A stretch of 30,674 nucleotides of DNA from Phycisphaerae bacterium (GTDB lineage Bacteria > Planctomycetota > Phycisphaerae > UBA1845), in contig BQJS01000030.1 in the NCBI GenBank assembly GCA_021604825.1, positions 1 through 30,674 of the forward strand. The letters run 5' to 3'. A program made the translations under genes and the position numbers. The notes under the pieces are model-generated. The model worked only from the letters and a program-made list of their open reading frames with translations. It searched no databases and was not told where the DNA came from. This document shows positions 1 to 9,001 of this stretch, one piece after another; the stretch's first letter is position 1, and each line of letters begins with the position of its first letter.

Positions 1-2357
1 CAGACGGCATTGAACTTTGGATCGATGTTCGGGTTCCGCGCGGAACAGCCCCGGGTGCGTATGCATCAAACGTAAATATTTCGATCAACGGGAAGCCAGC
101 TTCGCAAGTGCCCGTGACGTTGCAGGTTTGGCCTTTTGTGCTGCCGGATAACACGGGATCTGAATTGATCGTCGACTTGGACCATGAAGCCCTCTTTGGG
201 CACCATGTGATAATGGACGGACTGCCATATCATCCGCCGCGCGTGCTTGAGGGCAGTCCCAAGCGGGTGGAGCTTTCTGAGACGGTGACGGCGACGATGC
301 GGTTGCTTCGAGAGCATGGACTCAGCCCACACTTGCCGAAGCTTTTTCCGATCGCCAAGATTGACGCCGATCAGAGCATTCAAGTGGACTGGTCGGATTA
401 CGATTGGCTCGTGGAGAGTTATGTGGATGGCGGTGCTTATCGCAGTCGCCTACCGTCGCGCTCCTGGACGATTCCGTTTGACGATTCCTTCCCTCCTCCA
501 CCGAGTTATGGCTCAAAGTCTTCGCCGATGTATGCGCGAATTCTCAAGGATTACCTAGCGTCAGCCGCCAGTCATTTCTCAGAACGGGGCTGGCTAAGTC
601 GCTCGGTTGCACGCATTCCCAATGCGGACGCCAACGCGAAAGAATTCGCAGGAAACATCGCGCACTACGGTTACATCTGTCGTCAAGCTGACAGTCGCTT
701 GCGGACGTTGGCGATCGGTATCCCGCAGGATATGAATGAATTCGGTTGGCATGAATTTCGCCAAGCCGAGGGGAAACAGTTTGTTGATTTGTGGGCACCG
801 CGCGGACAGTTCTTTGATCGCAATGCCACGACTGGCCGTACGATGTTCGCATTGGATCGTCCGCCGTTCACGGGGTCCACGTCGGTTTACTCACCAGCCG
901 TGGATACGCGTGTTGTCGGGTGGCAGGCCCAGGCATCCAGTGTTGAAGGCGTCATGCTCGGACTGGCCAACCGCTGGCCCGAAGTTGCAAACGAACCTAC
1001 GAGCCCCCAATCGTGTGTCGAATTCGATTCCGAAGTTTTGCTCTATCCTGGGACGTACTTCGGTCTCAACGAACCCGTGGCGTCGATGCGTCTCAAGCGC
1101 TTGCGGCGTGGGGCGCAGGATGGGTTGTACTTGCACCTGCTCCAAGAATTTCGCGGCAAGGAGCATATCGCCCGGGCTGTGCTTGATTCGCTCTTGTACC
1201 GGTTTGGTGCCGATGCATACGGTGCGCATTTTGCCGACGGTAGCAGTCACCCCTGGTGCGAAAATCCGTATGCTTGGGATGCGGCTCGCAACATTTGTGC
1301 CCAAGAGATACGGACAGATGTGAGCGCAGAGGCTCAGCCAATCGAAGAAGCGCTGCGTTGGCAACAATTCATGCAGGCCGTCCGTCACGTGCGCTTCGAC
1401 CCACGCGGCGTCCGGGTCAAGCGTGGCGTCGGTGCGAGCGAACTGGATATTGATTTCGTTGTCCAGGTGACGAATGACAGTCGTGTTCCGGTGGAAGGAA
1501 CGCTGCGCATCGAGGACCCGCCCGTGGGATGGAAGCTTGCGCAAGCTACCAAGTCAATCAAAAATGTGCCCCCCGGAAAAAAGCGAAGCGTGGTGATGAG
1601 CGCGTCGGCTCCCACAATTACCTGGGGTGACAACGGCGTTCGGTATCTTTCGCTGCTCTTTGAAGCGGAGGGGGCTGAAACCACGCCAATTCCGGTGCGC
1701 ATGTGTCACGTTGCGGCACCGCCTTTGGAATCACCGATCAAACTCGATGGCGATCTTGGCGATTGGCCGGCGAGCGTGGGGAACGATGCCGGTTCGTTTG
1801 TGCTGATATCGGGACTTGGGCCCGACTCCAAGAGTTTCGCCAGTGGTGGGCCAACGCATGATACGACCTGCATCACGGGCACGCGTGACGGCAAGTTATA
1901 TGTGGGGCTTCGATGTGCGTTCGACCCGAGCAATCGGCGGGTCATCGGTGAGAGCAGTGCCGCATCGCCCGAGGATTTGGTGCCGGTGGGCGAGGACGCC
2001 GTGGAGATTCTGATCGACCCGACCAACGCGGGCACGCGCTCGACGGGCGATTTGTATCATATCGTTGTACGCAGTGGCGGTGTTGAATGGGAGCATGGCG
2101 TCACGCTCGATCCGCCGACCGGACCGGTCAGGCATTGGCCAACATCGATTGAGCACGCAGCGCGGATTCACGATGACGTGTGGGTGGCGGAGGTGGCGAT
2201 TCCGTTGGACGCATTCCCCGAAGCCTATCGATCCGAATCGGTTTGGGGGTTCAATATCGCTCGGTTTGATTACGCCTCGCAGCAATATTCGAACTGGGCT
2301 GGTGCGGTTGGCAATGTGTATGACCCGCAAGCGCTGGGCAATCTGACCATCCCGTAG
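1..2357 (+). CDS. GH123/DUF4091-like protein with C-terminal CBM9-like domain, 5'-truncated
   Basis: The frame is open from base 3 through the window start, so the gene begins upstream; the GTG at 108 is internal. About 784 residues are visible. The first visible stretch (VPRGTAPGAY, then LPVTLQVW-type beta strands ending in a LPD motif) resembles the beta-sandwich domain that precedes the barrel in GH123/DUF4091 proteins. The middle part has many Trp, Tyr and Asp residues, as expected of a barrel-type hydrolase, but I cannot assign catalytic residues. From about 1720 onward the protein has LDGDLGDWP, then a DGKLYVGLRC strand, EDAVEILIDP and a WGFNIARFD strand, which is the layout of a CBM9-like carbohydrate-binding domain. 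It is probably an exported polysaccharide-acting protein; the signal peptide would lie outside the window. The domain calls are by motif only and the substrate is unknown. Confidence 0.7.
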   Translation, partial: DGIELWIDVRVPRGTAPGAYASNVNISINGKPASQVPVTLQVWPFVLPDNTGSELIVDLDHEALFGHHVIMDGLPYHPPRVLEGSPKRVELSETVTATMRLLREHGLSPHLPKLFPIAKIDADQSIQVDWSDYDWLVESYVDGGAYRSRLPSRSWTIPFDDSFPPPPSYGSKSSPMYARILKDYLASAASHFSERGWLSRSVARIPNADANAKEFAGNIAHYGYICRQADSRLRTLAIGIPQDMNEFGWHEFRQAEGKQFVDLWAPRGQFFDRNATTGRTMFALDRPPFTGSTSVYSPAVDTRVVGWQAQASSVEGVMLGLANRWPEVANEPTSPQSCVEFDSEVLLYPGTYFGLNEPVASMRLKRLRRGAQDGLYLHLLQEFRGKEHIARAVLDSLLYRFGADAYGAHFADGSSHPWCENPYAWDAARNICAQEIRTDVSAEAQPIEEALRWQQFMQAVRHVRFDPRGVRVKRGVGASELDIDFVVQVTNDSRVPVEGTLRIEDPPVGWKLAQATKSIKNVPPGKKRSVVMSASAPTITWGDNGVRYLSLLFEAEGAETTPIPVRMCHVAAPPLESPIKLDGDLGDWPASVGNDAGSFVLISGLGPDSKSFASGGPTHDTTCITGTRDGKLYVGLRCAFDPSNRRVIGESSAASPEDLVPVGEDAVEILIDPTNAGTRSTGDLYHIVVRSGGVEWEHGVTLDPPTGPVRHWPTSIEHAARIHDDVWVAEVAIPLDAFPEAYRSESVWGFNIARFDYASQQYSNWAGAVGNVYDPQALGNLTIP

Positions 2358-2524
2358 CATTTGCGATAGCGGCCAAAGTAAAGTGTCTGCGGTAGGTTTC
2401 GCGTGAAAGTAGCATGAATCCTTAAGATCAACTGATTCGGATTGATTGCCCCTGAATCCGCAACTAGGATGAATTGATAGCACGACGTTACGCCGACAAG
2501 AACTTGTCACCTAAGATTTCGCAC

Positions 2525-3373
2525 ATGACTCAGACCAATCAAACACGTCGGTACATAACTGCGATCGCATCGTCCAAAGCGAGCGGGTTTACGCTGATCG
2601 AATTGTTGACGGTCGTTGCGATCATTGGGCTGTTGATCTCGATCTTGATGCCGTCGCTTGGCCGAGCGCGTGAGCAAGCCAAGGGTGTCCACTGTCTGGC
2701 CAGGCTCAAAGATATCGGCACCGGACTAGCCGCGTACGAAAACATCAGCAGCGATTTTGTTCCGCCGGCTGAATGGAATCCGGATGTTGAGGAATATCCC
2801 GAGGTCGTCTACGGATGGCAGGAAATTCTCTTCGCCTACATTTACAAGGAACCGGTGTTCCGACCGGAAGTGATGACGCCGATCAGCTTTCCCGTGCAGC
2901 GCAATCTTGAGAAGGATCGCTTCGCGGGATATTTCATTTGTAAGGCGGCATCGACGCGCGGCGTCAACAGCGGGCATTATCGCGTGTACCTACCGGGTTG
3001 GTCGGGCGGGTCGTACTCGCTTCATGCAGATGGATCGTTTGACGAAGCGAGTGGACCCGATCCGCGGCGCACGGCCACGCGATCGTCCGTCAGTCCGAAA
3101 GCCGTGCTGATCGGCGATTCAAACGATAGATCGGAACGCGGTGACGGTGATTTCAATGCAGGCGTCAAGGACGATTGCAGCTACATTGATGCAGGGGAAG
3201 CCGACATCAGCGGTACGATCCCTGGCACCGGCAATCGATTTTCCGATCGGCACTATGGTGGGACGAATTATCTTTTCGCCGACTTGCATGGTGAATGGGA
3301 TACGAAGCTGCGCGAGAAGCTGTCTCGCGATTTCGACTTGAATGGGGTGCTCGATATCGCGGTCGCACCTTGA
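2525..3373 (+). CDS. Prepilin-type N-terminal cleavage/methylation protein (H-x9-DG class)
   Basis: A 282-residue protein with a class III prepilin leader: a 21-residue N-terminus ending in Gly21, then FTLIELLTVVAIIGLL with Glu at mature position 5, followed by a hydrophobic helix. Such proteins are cleaved and N-methylated by a prepilin peptidase and assemble in type II secretion or type IV pilus-like machines. Near the C-terminus RHYGGTNYLFADLHG matches the H-x9-DG signature common in the very large planctomycete family of these pseudopilins. I chose the ATG at 2525 because it gives a leader of usual length; a TTG at 2474 preceded by AGGAT would add 17 residues. Neither start has a strong Shine-Dalgarno sequence. 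It follows the carbohydrate-related gene by about 170 bp on the same strand, a common planctomycete arrangement, but shared function is not shown. Confidence 0.85.
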   Translation: MTQTNQTRRYITAIASSKASGFTLIELLTVVAIIGLLISILMPSLGRAREQAKGVHCLARLKDIGTGLAAYENISSDFVPPAEWNPDVEEYPEVVYGWQEILFAYIYKEPVFRPEVMTPISFPVQRNLEKDRFAGYFICKAASTRGVNSGHYRVYLPGWSGGSYSLHADGSFDEASGPDPRRTATRSSVSPKAVLIGDSNDRSERGDGDFNAGVKDDCSYIDAGEADISGTIPGTGNRFSDRHYGGTNYLFADLHGEWDTKLREKLSRDFDLNGVLDIAVAP

Positions 3374-3430
3374 CTAAACGGCAAATCCAGTTAAACCATC
3401 TCCAGCGACAGATCGAATTTCGAGGACCCC

Positions 3431-4090
3431 ATGAGCCGCAACGCCATCACGTTTCTGAAGACGTACATTTCCTCTCCCGACGTGACGGGAGCGGTGGCGC
3501 CCAGTTCTCGTGGACTTGCTCGAGCGCTGACGTCGCCGCTGCGTGAGCATCAAGGTGCGGCGCGAATCTTGGAAGTTGGTGCCGGGACAGGTCCGGTGAC
3601 ACGGGTCATTGGCGAATGTCTTGGACCGGACGATCGGCTGGACGTTTGCGAGATTCAACCGGAATTGGCCGACGTACTCGAGCGCGGGCCGCTTAGCGAA
3701 GGAAAGCTGGCGTCGGCGAGAAGTGAGGGACGCGTGCGGTTAATTCGCGCGCCGATTCAGGAAGTTGAGGCGGCGGGCGCATATGATTTCGTAATCTCAG
3801 GGCTTCCGTTTACGGCATTCAAACTTGAAATTGTGCAAGAAATCATAAGTGTTATTCGACGATCGATGAAACCGGGCGGGGTGTTCAGTTACTTTGAGTA
3901 CATCGCACTTCGGGCGCTGGGGCGGAATCTCGGACTCAAGTCAACCAAAGAGCGATTGCGACCAGTGTCGAACTTTTTGGACGACATGATTGCGACGCAC
4001 CAAATCAAACGGCAGACCATCATGCTCAACATTCCGCCAGCCTACGCACGCCACTTGGTGTTTTCGGATTCCAAGACCGATGGACAATAG
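3431..4090 (+). CDS. Class I SAM-dependent methyltransferase, phospholipid N-methyltransferase (PmtA)-like
   Basis: A 219-residue protein. Motif I is ILEVGAGTGP at about residues 46-55, followed by the acidic ribose-binding position in CEIQPEL (Glu74), giving a Rossmann-type SAM site. The segment VISGLPFTAF after the fourth strand resembles the SGLP motif of PmtA-like phosphatidylethanolamine N-methyltransferases and of related KsgA-like enzymes, and MKPGGVFSYFEY follows as expected. The N-terminal FLKTYISSP segment is also typical of this soluble, membrane-associating family, and the length fits. The likely reaction is methylation of a phospholipid headgroup at the inner membrane; another small-molecule substrate is possible. 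A GAGGA lies four bases before the ATG. The stop codon lies inside the next gene, an 11-bp overlap that suggests co-transcription. Confidence 0.7.
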   Translation: MSRNAITFLKTYISSPDVTGAVAPSSRGLARALTSPLREHQGAARILEVGAGTGPVTRVIGECLGPDDRLDVCEIQPELADVLERGPLSEGKLASARSEGRVRLIRAPIQEVEAAGAYDFVISGLPFTAFKLEIVQEIISVIRRSMKPGGVFSYFEYIALRALGRNLGLKSTKERLRPVSNFLDDMIATHQIKRQTIMLNIPPAYARHLVFSDSKTDGQ

Positions 4091-5042
4091 AAAACATGCT
4101 GATCGGGCAGTCGCTCTCCAATCGCAAACGAAGCAGGCAGCAGTGTTTCTGTTAACGTTCACTCTGCTCCTCCAAATTTGGGGATGCAAGGAAGATTCCA
4201 AGACGTCACAACCAGAATCTGCGCCCAAGAATGTTGCGACGATTGAGTCTGCCTCCAAGCCAATTGAATTTGTCGAGCCGATCTCACCGAGCGCAGTACG
4301 CTTTGCGAAAGGCATCTTCTACAAACCAAATATGGATGCACACGAGGATGACGTGCGGATGGCCCCCTTGATCATTCGTGAGGTTAATTCCAGTTCGGAC
4401 CAACCGACGAGCGAGTTTCTAGGAACGTTGGCCAAAGATTCAACCGAGCCCGCCGTTTTCCTCTTTGCAGATACGATTGAACTAAACGGCGTTACTTACA
4501 AGCGCTTGGCGCATCTTTGGACATATGCAGATTCGGACAAGGGCACCGGCGCGTTGGGCTGCGTGCAGGTTGTTTTTAATCAGTCGTCGGAACCAGTGCT
4601 GTGGGGCGTCCACAGTCCGCGAAGGGCTATTGACGAGGTGTATGTTGCAAAATCCGTCGAGGTAGCCGCAAAGCGCGAGCATGGCGATCCGCCGACTGGT
4701 CGAAAGTTTTCAGTCGAGAAATCGCGCAAGGCATCGCCGATACGCGTCGTGAGGTTGCTCAAAGATGGGCCGGAACCGATGGGGCCAATGGTTTACGTAG
4801 CTGATGCGCCGCGTCGTGTGGCGGCGCTTGCATGTCGCTGCATGGATTCGCAAGTGGACGAAATTCTGGATGCCGGCTTTTACCGTTTGATTCGATCGGT
4901 ATCGGGTGATGATCTGGGTGTTTCGATCACGGAGCAGGTGCAGGGGTTTTTCGAATCCAACGGAATGAATTTTGATGATCGGTTGGAACAGTTCTTGTCG
5001 CGTGACTTGAGCACGCATTTGCGTTTGCCTGCATCGCTTTAA
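4080..5042 (+). CDS. Putative lipoprotein of unknown function
   Basis: A 320-residue protein starting at ATG 4080, which overlaps the methyltransferase stop by 11 bp. A basic, polar N-terminus is followed by the hydrophobic stretch AVFLLTFTLLLQIWGC, in which Cys36 fits a lipobox (Ile-Trp-Gly-Cys; the Trp is atypical). After it comes a Ser/Pro/Lys-rich linker of about 30 residues, then a mixed alpha/beta region containing TYADSDKGTGALGCVQVVFN and a later ACRCMDSQ segment. I do not recognise the family. An in-frame codon at 3990 would extend it further into the methyltransferase, but that extra sequence is only out-of-frame methyltransferase DNA, so I rejected it. It is inferred to be membrane-anchored on the periplasmic side. 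Confidence 0.65.
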   Translation: MDNRKHADRAVALQSQTKQAAVFLLTFTLLLQIWGCKEDSKTSQPESAPKNVATIESASKPIEFVEPISPSAVRFAKGIFYKPNMDAHEDDVRMAPLIIREVNSSSDQPTSEFLGTLAKDSTEPAVFLFADTIELNGVTYKRLAHLWTYADSDKGTGALGCVQVVFNQSSEPVLWGVHSPRRAIDEVYVAKSVEVAAKREHGDPPTGRKFSVEKSRKASPIRVVRLLKDGPEPMGPMVYVADAPRRVAALACRCMDSQVDEILDAGFYRLIRSVSGDDLGVSITEQVQGFFESNGMNFDDRLEQFLSRDLSTHLRLPASL

Positions 5043-5114
5043 ATCTTGTGATCAATCGCGCGCAATTCTTGGTGTTACTTCAGCGAGCGTACGTCAGGCG
5101 GATGCGGCGAAACG

Positions 5115-6242
5115 CTATCCGGCATTGGATGCGTTGCGATACATGTCAATGTATTGTGGAATGATCGTTTCCCACGAGTAGCAATCCCGCACGAACTTCG
5201 CGCCATTCTGTCCCATTGCTTTCAATTCATCAGGACTGGCTGTCACGAGTTTTCTGAGCGACGGGAGAATTCCCTTACGTGTGGGTTCCACGACGGCACC
5301 CGCCTCCGCATTTTCCAATCCGGCGATTTCAAGTGCGCTCGACGCAATGGTCGCCTTTCCGTGCCACATCGCCCAGAGAATCGCGTTCGGTAGTGACGGG
5401 CTTATCGTTGGCAGCGCAACGAGTTCGGCCGCATCCAAAATCGAACGCTGCTGATCGTAGTTCGGAAATACGACGAACTCACCGAGGTGTTCCTTTCCGT
5501 GTCGCCGCGCGCCGGCTTGGAAGAGTTCGAGCCAATTGTCAATGGGCCGCCCGGCGATGATGATCCGCCATGAATCAAGTTCATCTTCCAATTCATCGCA
5601 GGCTTTGAAGAATGGCACGAGTCCGAGTTGGCCATCAATGTCGCCAAAGTACGCGAGGATCCGTTTTCCATCGCCAAGCGGCAACTTCTCTGTTTGGGTT
5701 TGATCCGCGTCCAATCCGTTTTCGTTTGAAAAGTCGCAACCGACCGGGATTGGTGTCGCATTCAATCGAAGCCCGCGCTGGTTTAACAATTCCGATTCAC
5801 GGTTGTTGAGGCAGGTTATTCCTTTGGCCCAACGAAACTTCTTGTTAAGCCGCCGATTCTCAAACCAAAGCGAAACTTTGCCGCGATTGCGAAGGTGTGA
5901 TGTCAGTGATCCGTGTGTTGAGAAAACGACCGGCTTATCTTCGCCCTTCGCGGCGGCTGACACGATGGTTGCGACGGGTGTTTTGGGGCAATGAATGTGA
6001 ATGACGTCAGCCCGTCGGACCAAGGGCGAGATGGCGCGAAGGGCCTCGATAGGCTGATCTTCGTCGATGGATACGACTTCGTTTGCCAGGAACCGTTCGG
6101 GCTCGTGGGTATCGTGGGACGCACCGGAAACGATGTCGCAGGCGATGTTGTGGTTGCTCAGGGACGAAATGAAGCCTGACAGGGTGGTTGAGAATTGGCC
6201 AGGGTGCAGGTCCATGCTTTTGACGATTTGAAGAATACGCAT
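5115..6242 (-). CDS. GT-B glycosyltransferase, GT4-like, with degenerate E-x7-E motif
   Basis: A 375-residue protein with GT-B architecture. The N-terminal half starts MRILQIVKSM and contains a VIHIHCPKTP strand and the FSTHGSLTSHLR acceptor-side segment (about 79-118). The C-terminal half contains ILAYFGDIDGQLGL (195-208), WRIIIAGRP (225-233) and the nucleotide-sugar region at 278-296. In GT4 enzymes that last region normally reads P-S-x-x-E-G-F-G-x-x-x-L-E-A-M; here it aligns perfectly but both Glu positions are changed (Pro282 and Trp290). Start ATG 6242 gives the typical GT N-terminus; a GTG or ATG-like extension to 6308 would add 22 unrelated residues. It probably transfers a sugar during surface glycan synthesis at the cytoplasmic membrane, but activity is uncertain given the changed motif. 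It stands alone, convergent with the lipoprotein gene and divergent from dsbD. Confidence 0.75.
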   Translation of the reverse strand: MRILQIVKSMDLHPGQFSTTLSGFISSLSNHNIACDIVSGASHDTHEPERFLANEVVSIDEDQPIEALRAISPLVRRADVIHIHCPKTPVATIVSAAAKGEDKPVVFSTHGSLTSHLRNRGKVSLWFENRRLNKKFRWAKGITCLNNRESELLNQRGLRLNATPIPVGCDFSNENGLDADQTQTEKLPLGDGKRILAYFGDIDGQLGLVPFFKACDELEDELDSWRIIIAGRPIDNWLELFQAGARRHGKEHLGEFVVFPNYDQQRSILDAAELVALPTISPSLPNAILWAMWHGKATIASSALEIAGLENAEAGAVVEPTRKGILPSLRKLVTASPDELKAMGQNGAKFVRDCYSWETIIPQYIDMYRNASNAG

Positions 6243-6553
6243 GCTTTGAAGATTCCGATCGGTGTAAGATTCGTGTGGCGGACGTGTTATAGGCTGTAAA
6301 GCATCCAAACGTCCGGTGTCGATTGGCCGCGATTGTAGGGATTGTGACCGGGGCTGTCACCGATCAAATGCGGATCGGCGCATCGCGAGATTTCGGATCG
6401 ATTCTTTCCGAGCATTTACCGGGCTGTTACACTTCGCTACCGGAAGGTTGACTGGCGTGTCGATACAATTTTCGACAGCGACCAATGCATGAATAGGACG
6501 CTTTCGTAAATACATTCCCGTGGATGAATTCAACGTCTCGCACGGAGCTAACG
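6243..6553. other. Divergent intergenic region, no gene seen
   Basis: A 311-bp spacer between the minus-strand glycosyltransferase and the plus-strand DsbD gene. It must hold promoters for both directions, but I could not find a convincing pair of -35/-10 boxes. There is no ORF with coding character, no clear hairpin and no RNA gene motif. The only well-supported element is the ribosome binding site at its right end. Confidence 0.5.
6544..6547 (+). promoter_or_regulatory. Shine-Dalgarno site that sets the DsbD start
   Basis: GGAG lies six bases before the ATG at 6554. It favours this start over the in-frame ATG at 6524, which has no such site and would put ten polar residues before the signal peptide. 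Confidence 0.6.
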
Positions 6554-8989
6554 ATGAGAATGAGCTGGGCAATTCGGTATGTCGTCCTGATCGCTGCGAT
6601 GACAATCACACCCGCGTCCTGGGCGCAACAAAAAGCTCCAGACGTGAAGCTATCACTCATTTCGAGCGTGGCGGAAGCCGCTCCGGGTAAACCGTTTGAA
6701 TTGGCGCTTAAGTTTGAATTCCCGGCTGGCTATCACATCTATTGGGAAAATCCTGGAGACAGTGGACTTGCTCCGCAGGTGAATTGGAAATTGCCCGAGG
6801 GATTCGTCGCGGGCCCACTTCGTTTTCCAGCCCCGAAGCGCCACGAAGCCAGTGGTTTGATCACCTATGTGTTGGAAGGTTCGCCGATCCTATTGACGAC
6901 GGTGACACCCGCCAAAGAAACGGTCGTCGGAAATGACGCAAAGATCGAAGCTGACGTGAGCTGGCTGGTCTGTAAGGAGTCTTGTTTTCGCGGTAGCAAG
7001 TCCGTCAACATCTCGATTCCCATGGCGAAGGCGTCCAAGCCCATCGAGGACGACATAGCGTTTAAGCTAGCCCGCCGCTCGATGCCCGTCGCAGCCGCCA
7101 AGGCATCATATGTCACCGTCAAACCATCGGTATCGAAATCGACGATTTCAAAGGGGGACGCGTTTGAGATCATACTCAACGTTGACATCAAAAAAGGATA
7201 TCACGCGCAGTCCAATTCACCGCTCAGCGAATTTTTTGTGCCGACGATGGTGTTTCCCCGAACGGTAGACGGACTGAGTTACGACCAACCGGTTTGGCCC
7301 GAACCACACGTCCGCGTGGATAAGACATTTGGTAAAATCAGCGAGTTCGTGGATGCGTTCAAGGTGCGCGTGCCGGTGACGATGCATTCACCCACGGCAA
7401 GTTCCGACGTTCAGATCACCGGTCTGCTGAAGTACCAAGCGTGTGACGAAAAGGGCCGGTGCCATTCACCGCAAGCGGTGGAGTGGGCTGTCAACGTGAA
7501 GTCCGAATCGGTGTTGGCCGGCGCAGCCAACGCGCCCGTTCCCAACAATCAGATCGGTGCCGTCGCAAACGCGAACCCGACGGATGAGCCAACGAACGAA
7601 CCAACCGCGTCTCAGGAAGATTCAGCGGTACAAAGCGATTCGAACGACGCACCCGCCGGAGAAGATGATTCTGTCGAAGCGGCTGCGACGACGAAAGTCG
7701 CCAATTCGGTGGACAACGGCTGGATGTCGCGCTGGGGCATCTGGGGGGCGATCTTGGGTGGGATGCTCGGTGGATTGATTCTCAACGTGATGCCATGTGT
7801 ACTTCCCGTGATCTCCATCAAAATCCTCAGTTTCGTCCAGCAAGCCGACGAAGACCCCAAGCGCGTATTCTATCTCGGGCTGATGTTTTGTGCCGGGATC
7901 ATCGTCTCATTTTGGGCATTGGCTGCCGGGATCTTGATATTACGGTCCTTCGATCCATCTGCTGGGTGGGGGGCATTTTTTCAACAGCCAAGATTCATCA
8001 TCGGCATGTGCGCTCTGATGTTTGCATTCGCGCTTAGTTTGTTTGGCGTGTTTGAAATCTCGCTACCGGGTTCTGCGTCAACCAAGCTTGCGGGTGCAAC
8101 CGAAAGTGAAGGGCTGACCGGCGCATTTATGAAGGGGGTGCTCGCTACGCTATTGGCTACCCCTTGTACAGCACCGTTCTTGGGCCCGGCATTGTTCTTC
8201 GCGCTGACGAGTTCGATCGCCGTGGTTGCGATTGTGTTCACTGCGGTCGGCGTCGGGATGGCATTTCCGTATTTCCTTTTGACTGCTCGTCCTGGTTGGC
8301 TCAAGTATTTGCCACGACCCGGTGCTTGGATGGAAACGTTCAAGCAGTTGATGGGTTTTCTGCTGATGGGCACGGTGGTTTGGCTCATTTGGATTTACGC
8401 CGGACTGACCGGTGCAGACGAAGTGGTCTTCCTGGTGCTGTTTCTTTGTGTGCTGGCGGTGGCGTGTTGGATCTATGGTCGCGTGAATCCGCTTTGGAAT
8501 CTCGGGAAGAAGCTTAGCATGACGGTTCTGGCGTTCGCTGTTGCAGGCGGAGGCACAGCGTTTGCTTTCTTCTACGAACCGCCACAATTAGATTGGAAAC
8601 CGTACACGAAAGGGCGCGCAGAGCAGTTGTCCGAGGACGGATACACAGTCTACGTAGACTATACGGCCCGTTGGTGTGCAACGTGCCAGACAAACAAGAA
8701 AGTGGTATTGCACAGTGAACCCGTGCGTCGTCGATTCCACAGTTCAAAAACCATCGCGTTAAAGGCCGACTACACCAATCCTGATCCAAACATTGCGGAA
8801 GATTTGATGCGGTTCGGTCGAGATGGAGTGCCACTAAATGTCGTCTATCCGGCTGGAAGACCCGACGAGCCGATCATTCTTCCGACGATTTTGACACAAT
8901 CCATCGTAATCGAGGCCCTAAAGGAAGCAGGACCGTCTACCACTGATGAGCCTCTGCCCGATGATGTCGTCGCGGCAGCGATCAAATGA
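6554..8989 (+). CDS. dsbD: Thiol:disulfide interchange protein DsbD-type (cytochrome c biogenesis/reductase)
   Basis: An 811-residue three-part protein. A signal peptide (WAIRYVVLIAAMTITPASWAQ) leads into a periplasmic domain with Cys140 and Cys144 in WLVCKESC, plus a second immunoglobulin-like segment with a CDEKGRC pair. An acidic, low-complexity linker follows. The membrane domain (about 395-690) has several hydrophobic helices and the two paired Cys-Pro elements that carry electrons through the membrane: NVMPCVLPV (Cys415) and ATPCTAPFL (Cys538). The C-terminal periplasmic thioredoxin domain has WCATC (Cys708, Cys711). The family moves electrons from cytoplasmic thioredoxin to periplasmic partners such as DsbC, DsbG or cytochrome c maturation proteins. 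It is longer than the E. coli enzyme (about 565 residues) because of the extended N-terminal periplasmic part, a form common in planctomycetes and proteobacteria. A radical SAM gene follows 12 bp later and is probably co-transcribed. Confidence 0.92.
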   Translation: MRMSWAIRYVVLIAAMTITPASWAQQKAPDVKLSLISSVAEAAPGKPFELALKFEFPAGYHIYWENPGDSGLAPQVNWKLPEGFVAGPLRFPAPKRHEASGLITYVLEGSPILLTTVTPAKETVVGNDAKIEADVSWLVCKESCFRGSKSVNISIPMAKASKPIEDDIAFKLARRSMPVAAAKASYVTVKPSVSKSTISKGDAFEIILNVDIKKGYHAQSNSPLSEFFVPTMVFPRTVDGLSYDQPVWPEPHVRVDKTFGKISEFVDAFKVRVPVTMHSPTASSDVQITGLLKYQACDEKGRCHSPQAVEWAVNVKSESVLAGAANAPVPNNQIGAVANANPTDEPTNEPTASQEDSAVQSDSNDAPAGEDDSVEAAATTKVANSVDNGWMSRWGIWGAILGGMLGGLILNVMPCVLPVISIKILSFVQQADEDPKRVFYLGLMFCAGIIVSFWALAAGILILRSFDPSAGWGAFFQQPRFIIGMCALMFAFALSLFGVFEISLPGSASTKLAGATESEGLTGAFMKGVLATLLATPCTAPFLGPALFFALTSSIAVVAIVFTAVGVGMAFPYFLLTARPGWLKYLPRPGAWMETFKQLMGFLLMGTVVWLIWIYAGLTGADEVVFLVLFLCVLAVACWIYGRVNPLWNLGKKLSMTVLAFAVAGGGTAFAFFYEPPQLDWKPYTKGRAEQLSEDGYTVYVDYTARWCATCQTNKKVVLHSEPVRRRFHSSKTIALKADYTNPDPNIAEDLMRFGRDGVPLNVVYPAGRPDEPIILPTILTQSIVIEALKEAGPSTTDEPLPDDVVAAAIK

Positions 8990-9001
8990 TAGAATAACCG
9001 A

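Noticed and set aside
891..1544. Minus-strand ORF of 217 residues within the first gene
   Set aside because: Shadow of the GH123-like coding region, which carries clear domain motifs.
6447..6470. TTGACT followed by TACAAT as a promoter for dsbD
   Set aside because: The spacer is only about ten bases, far from the 16-18 needed.
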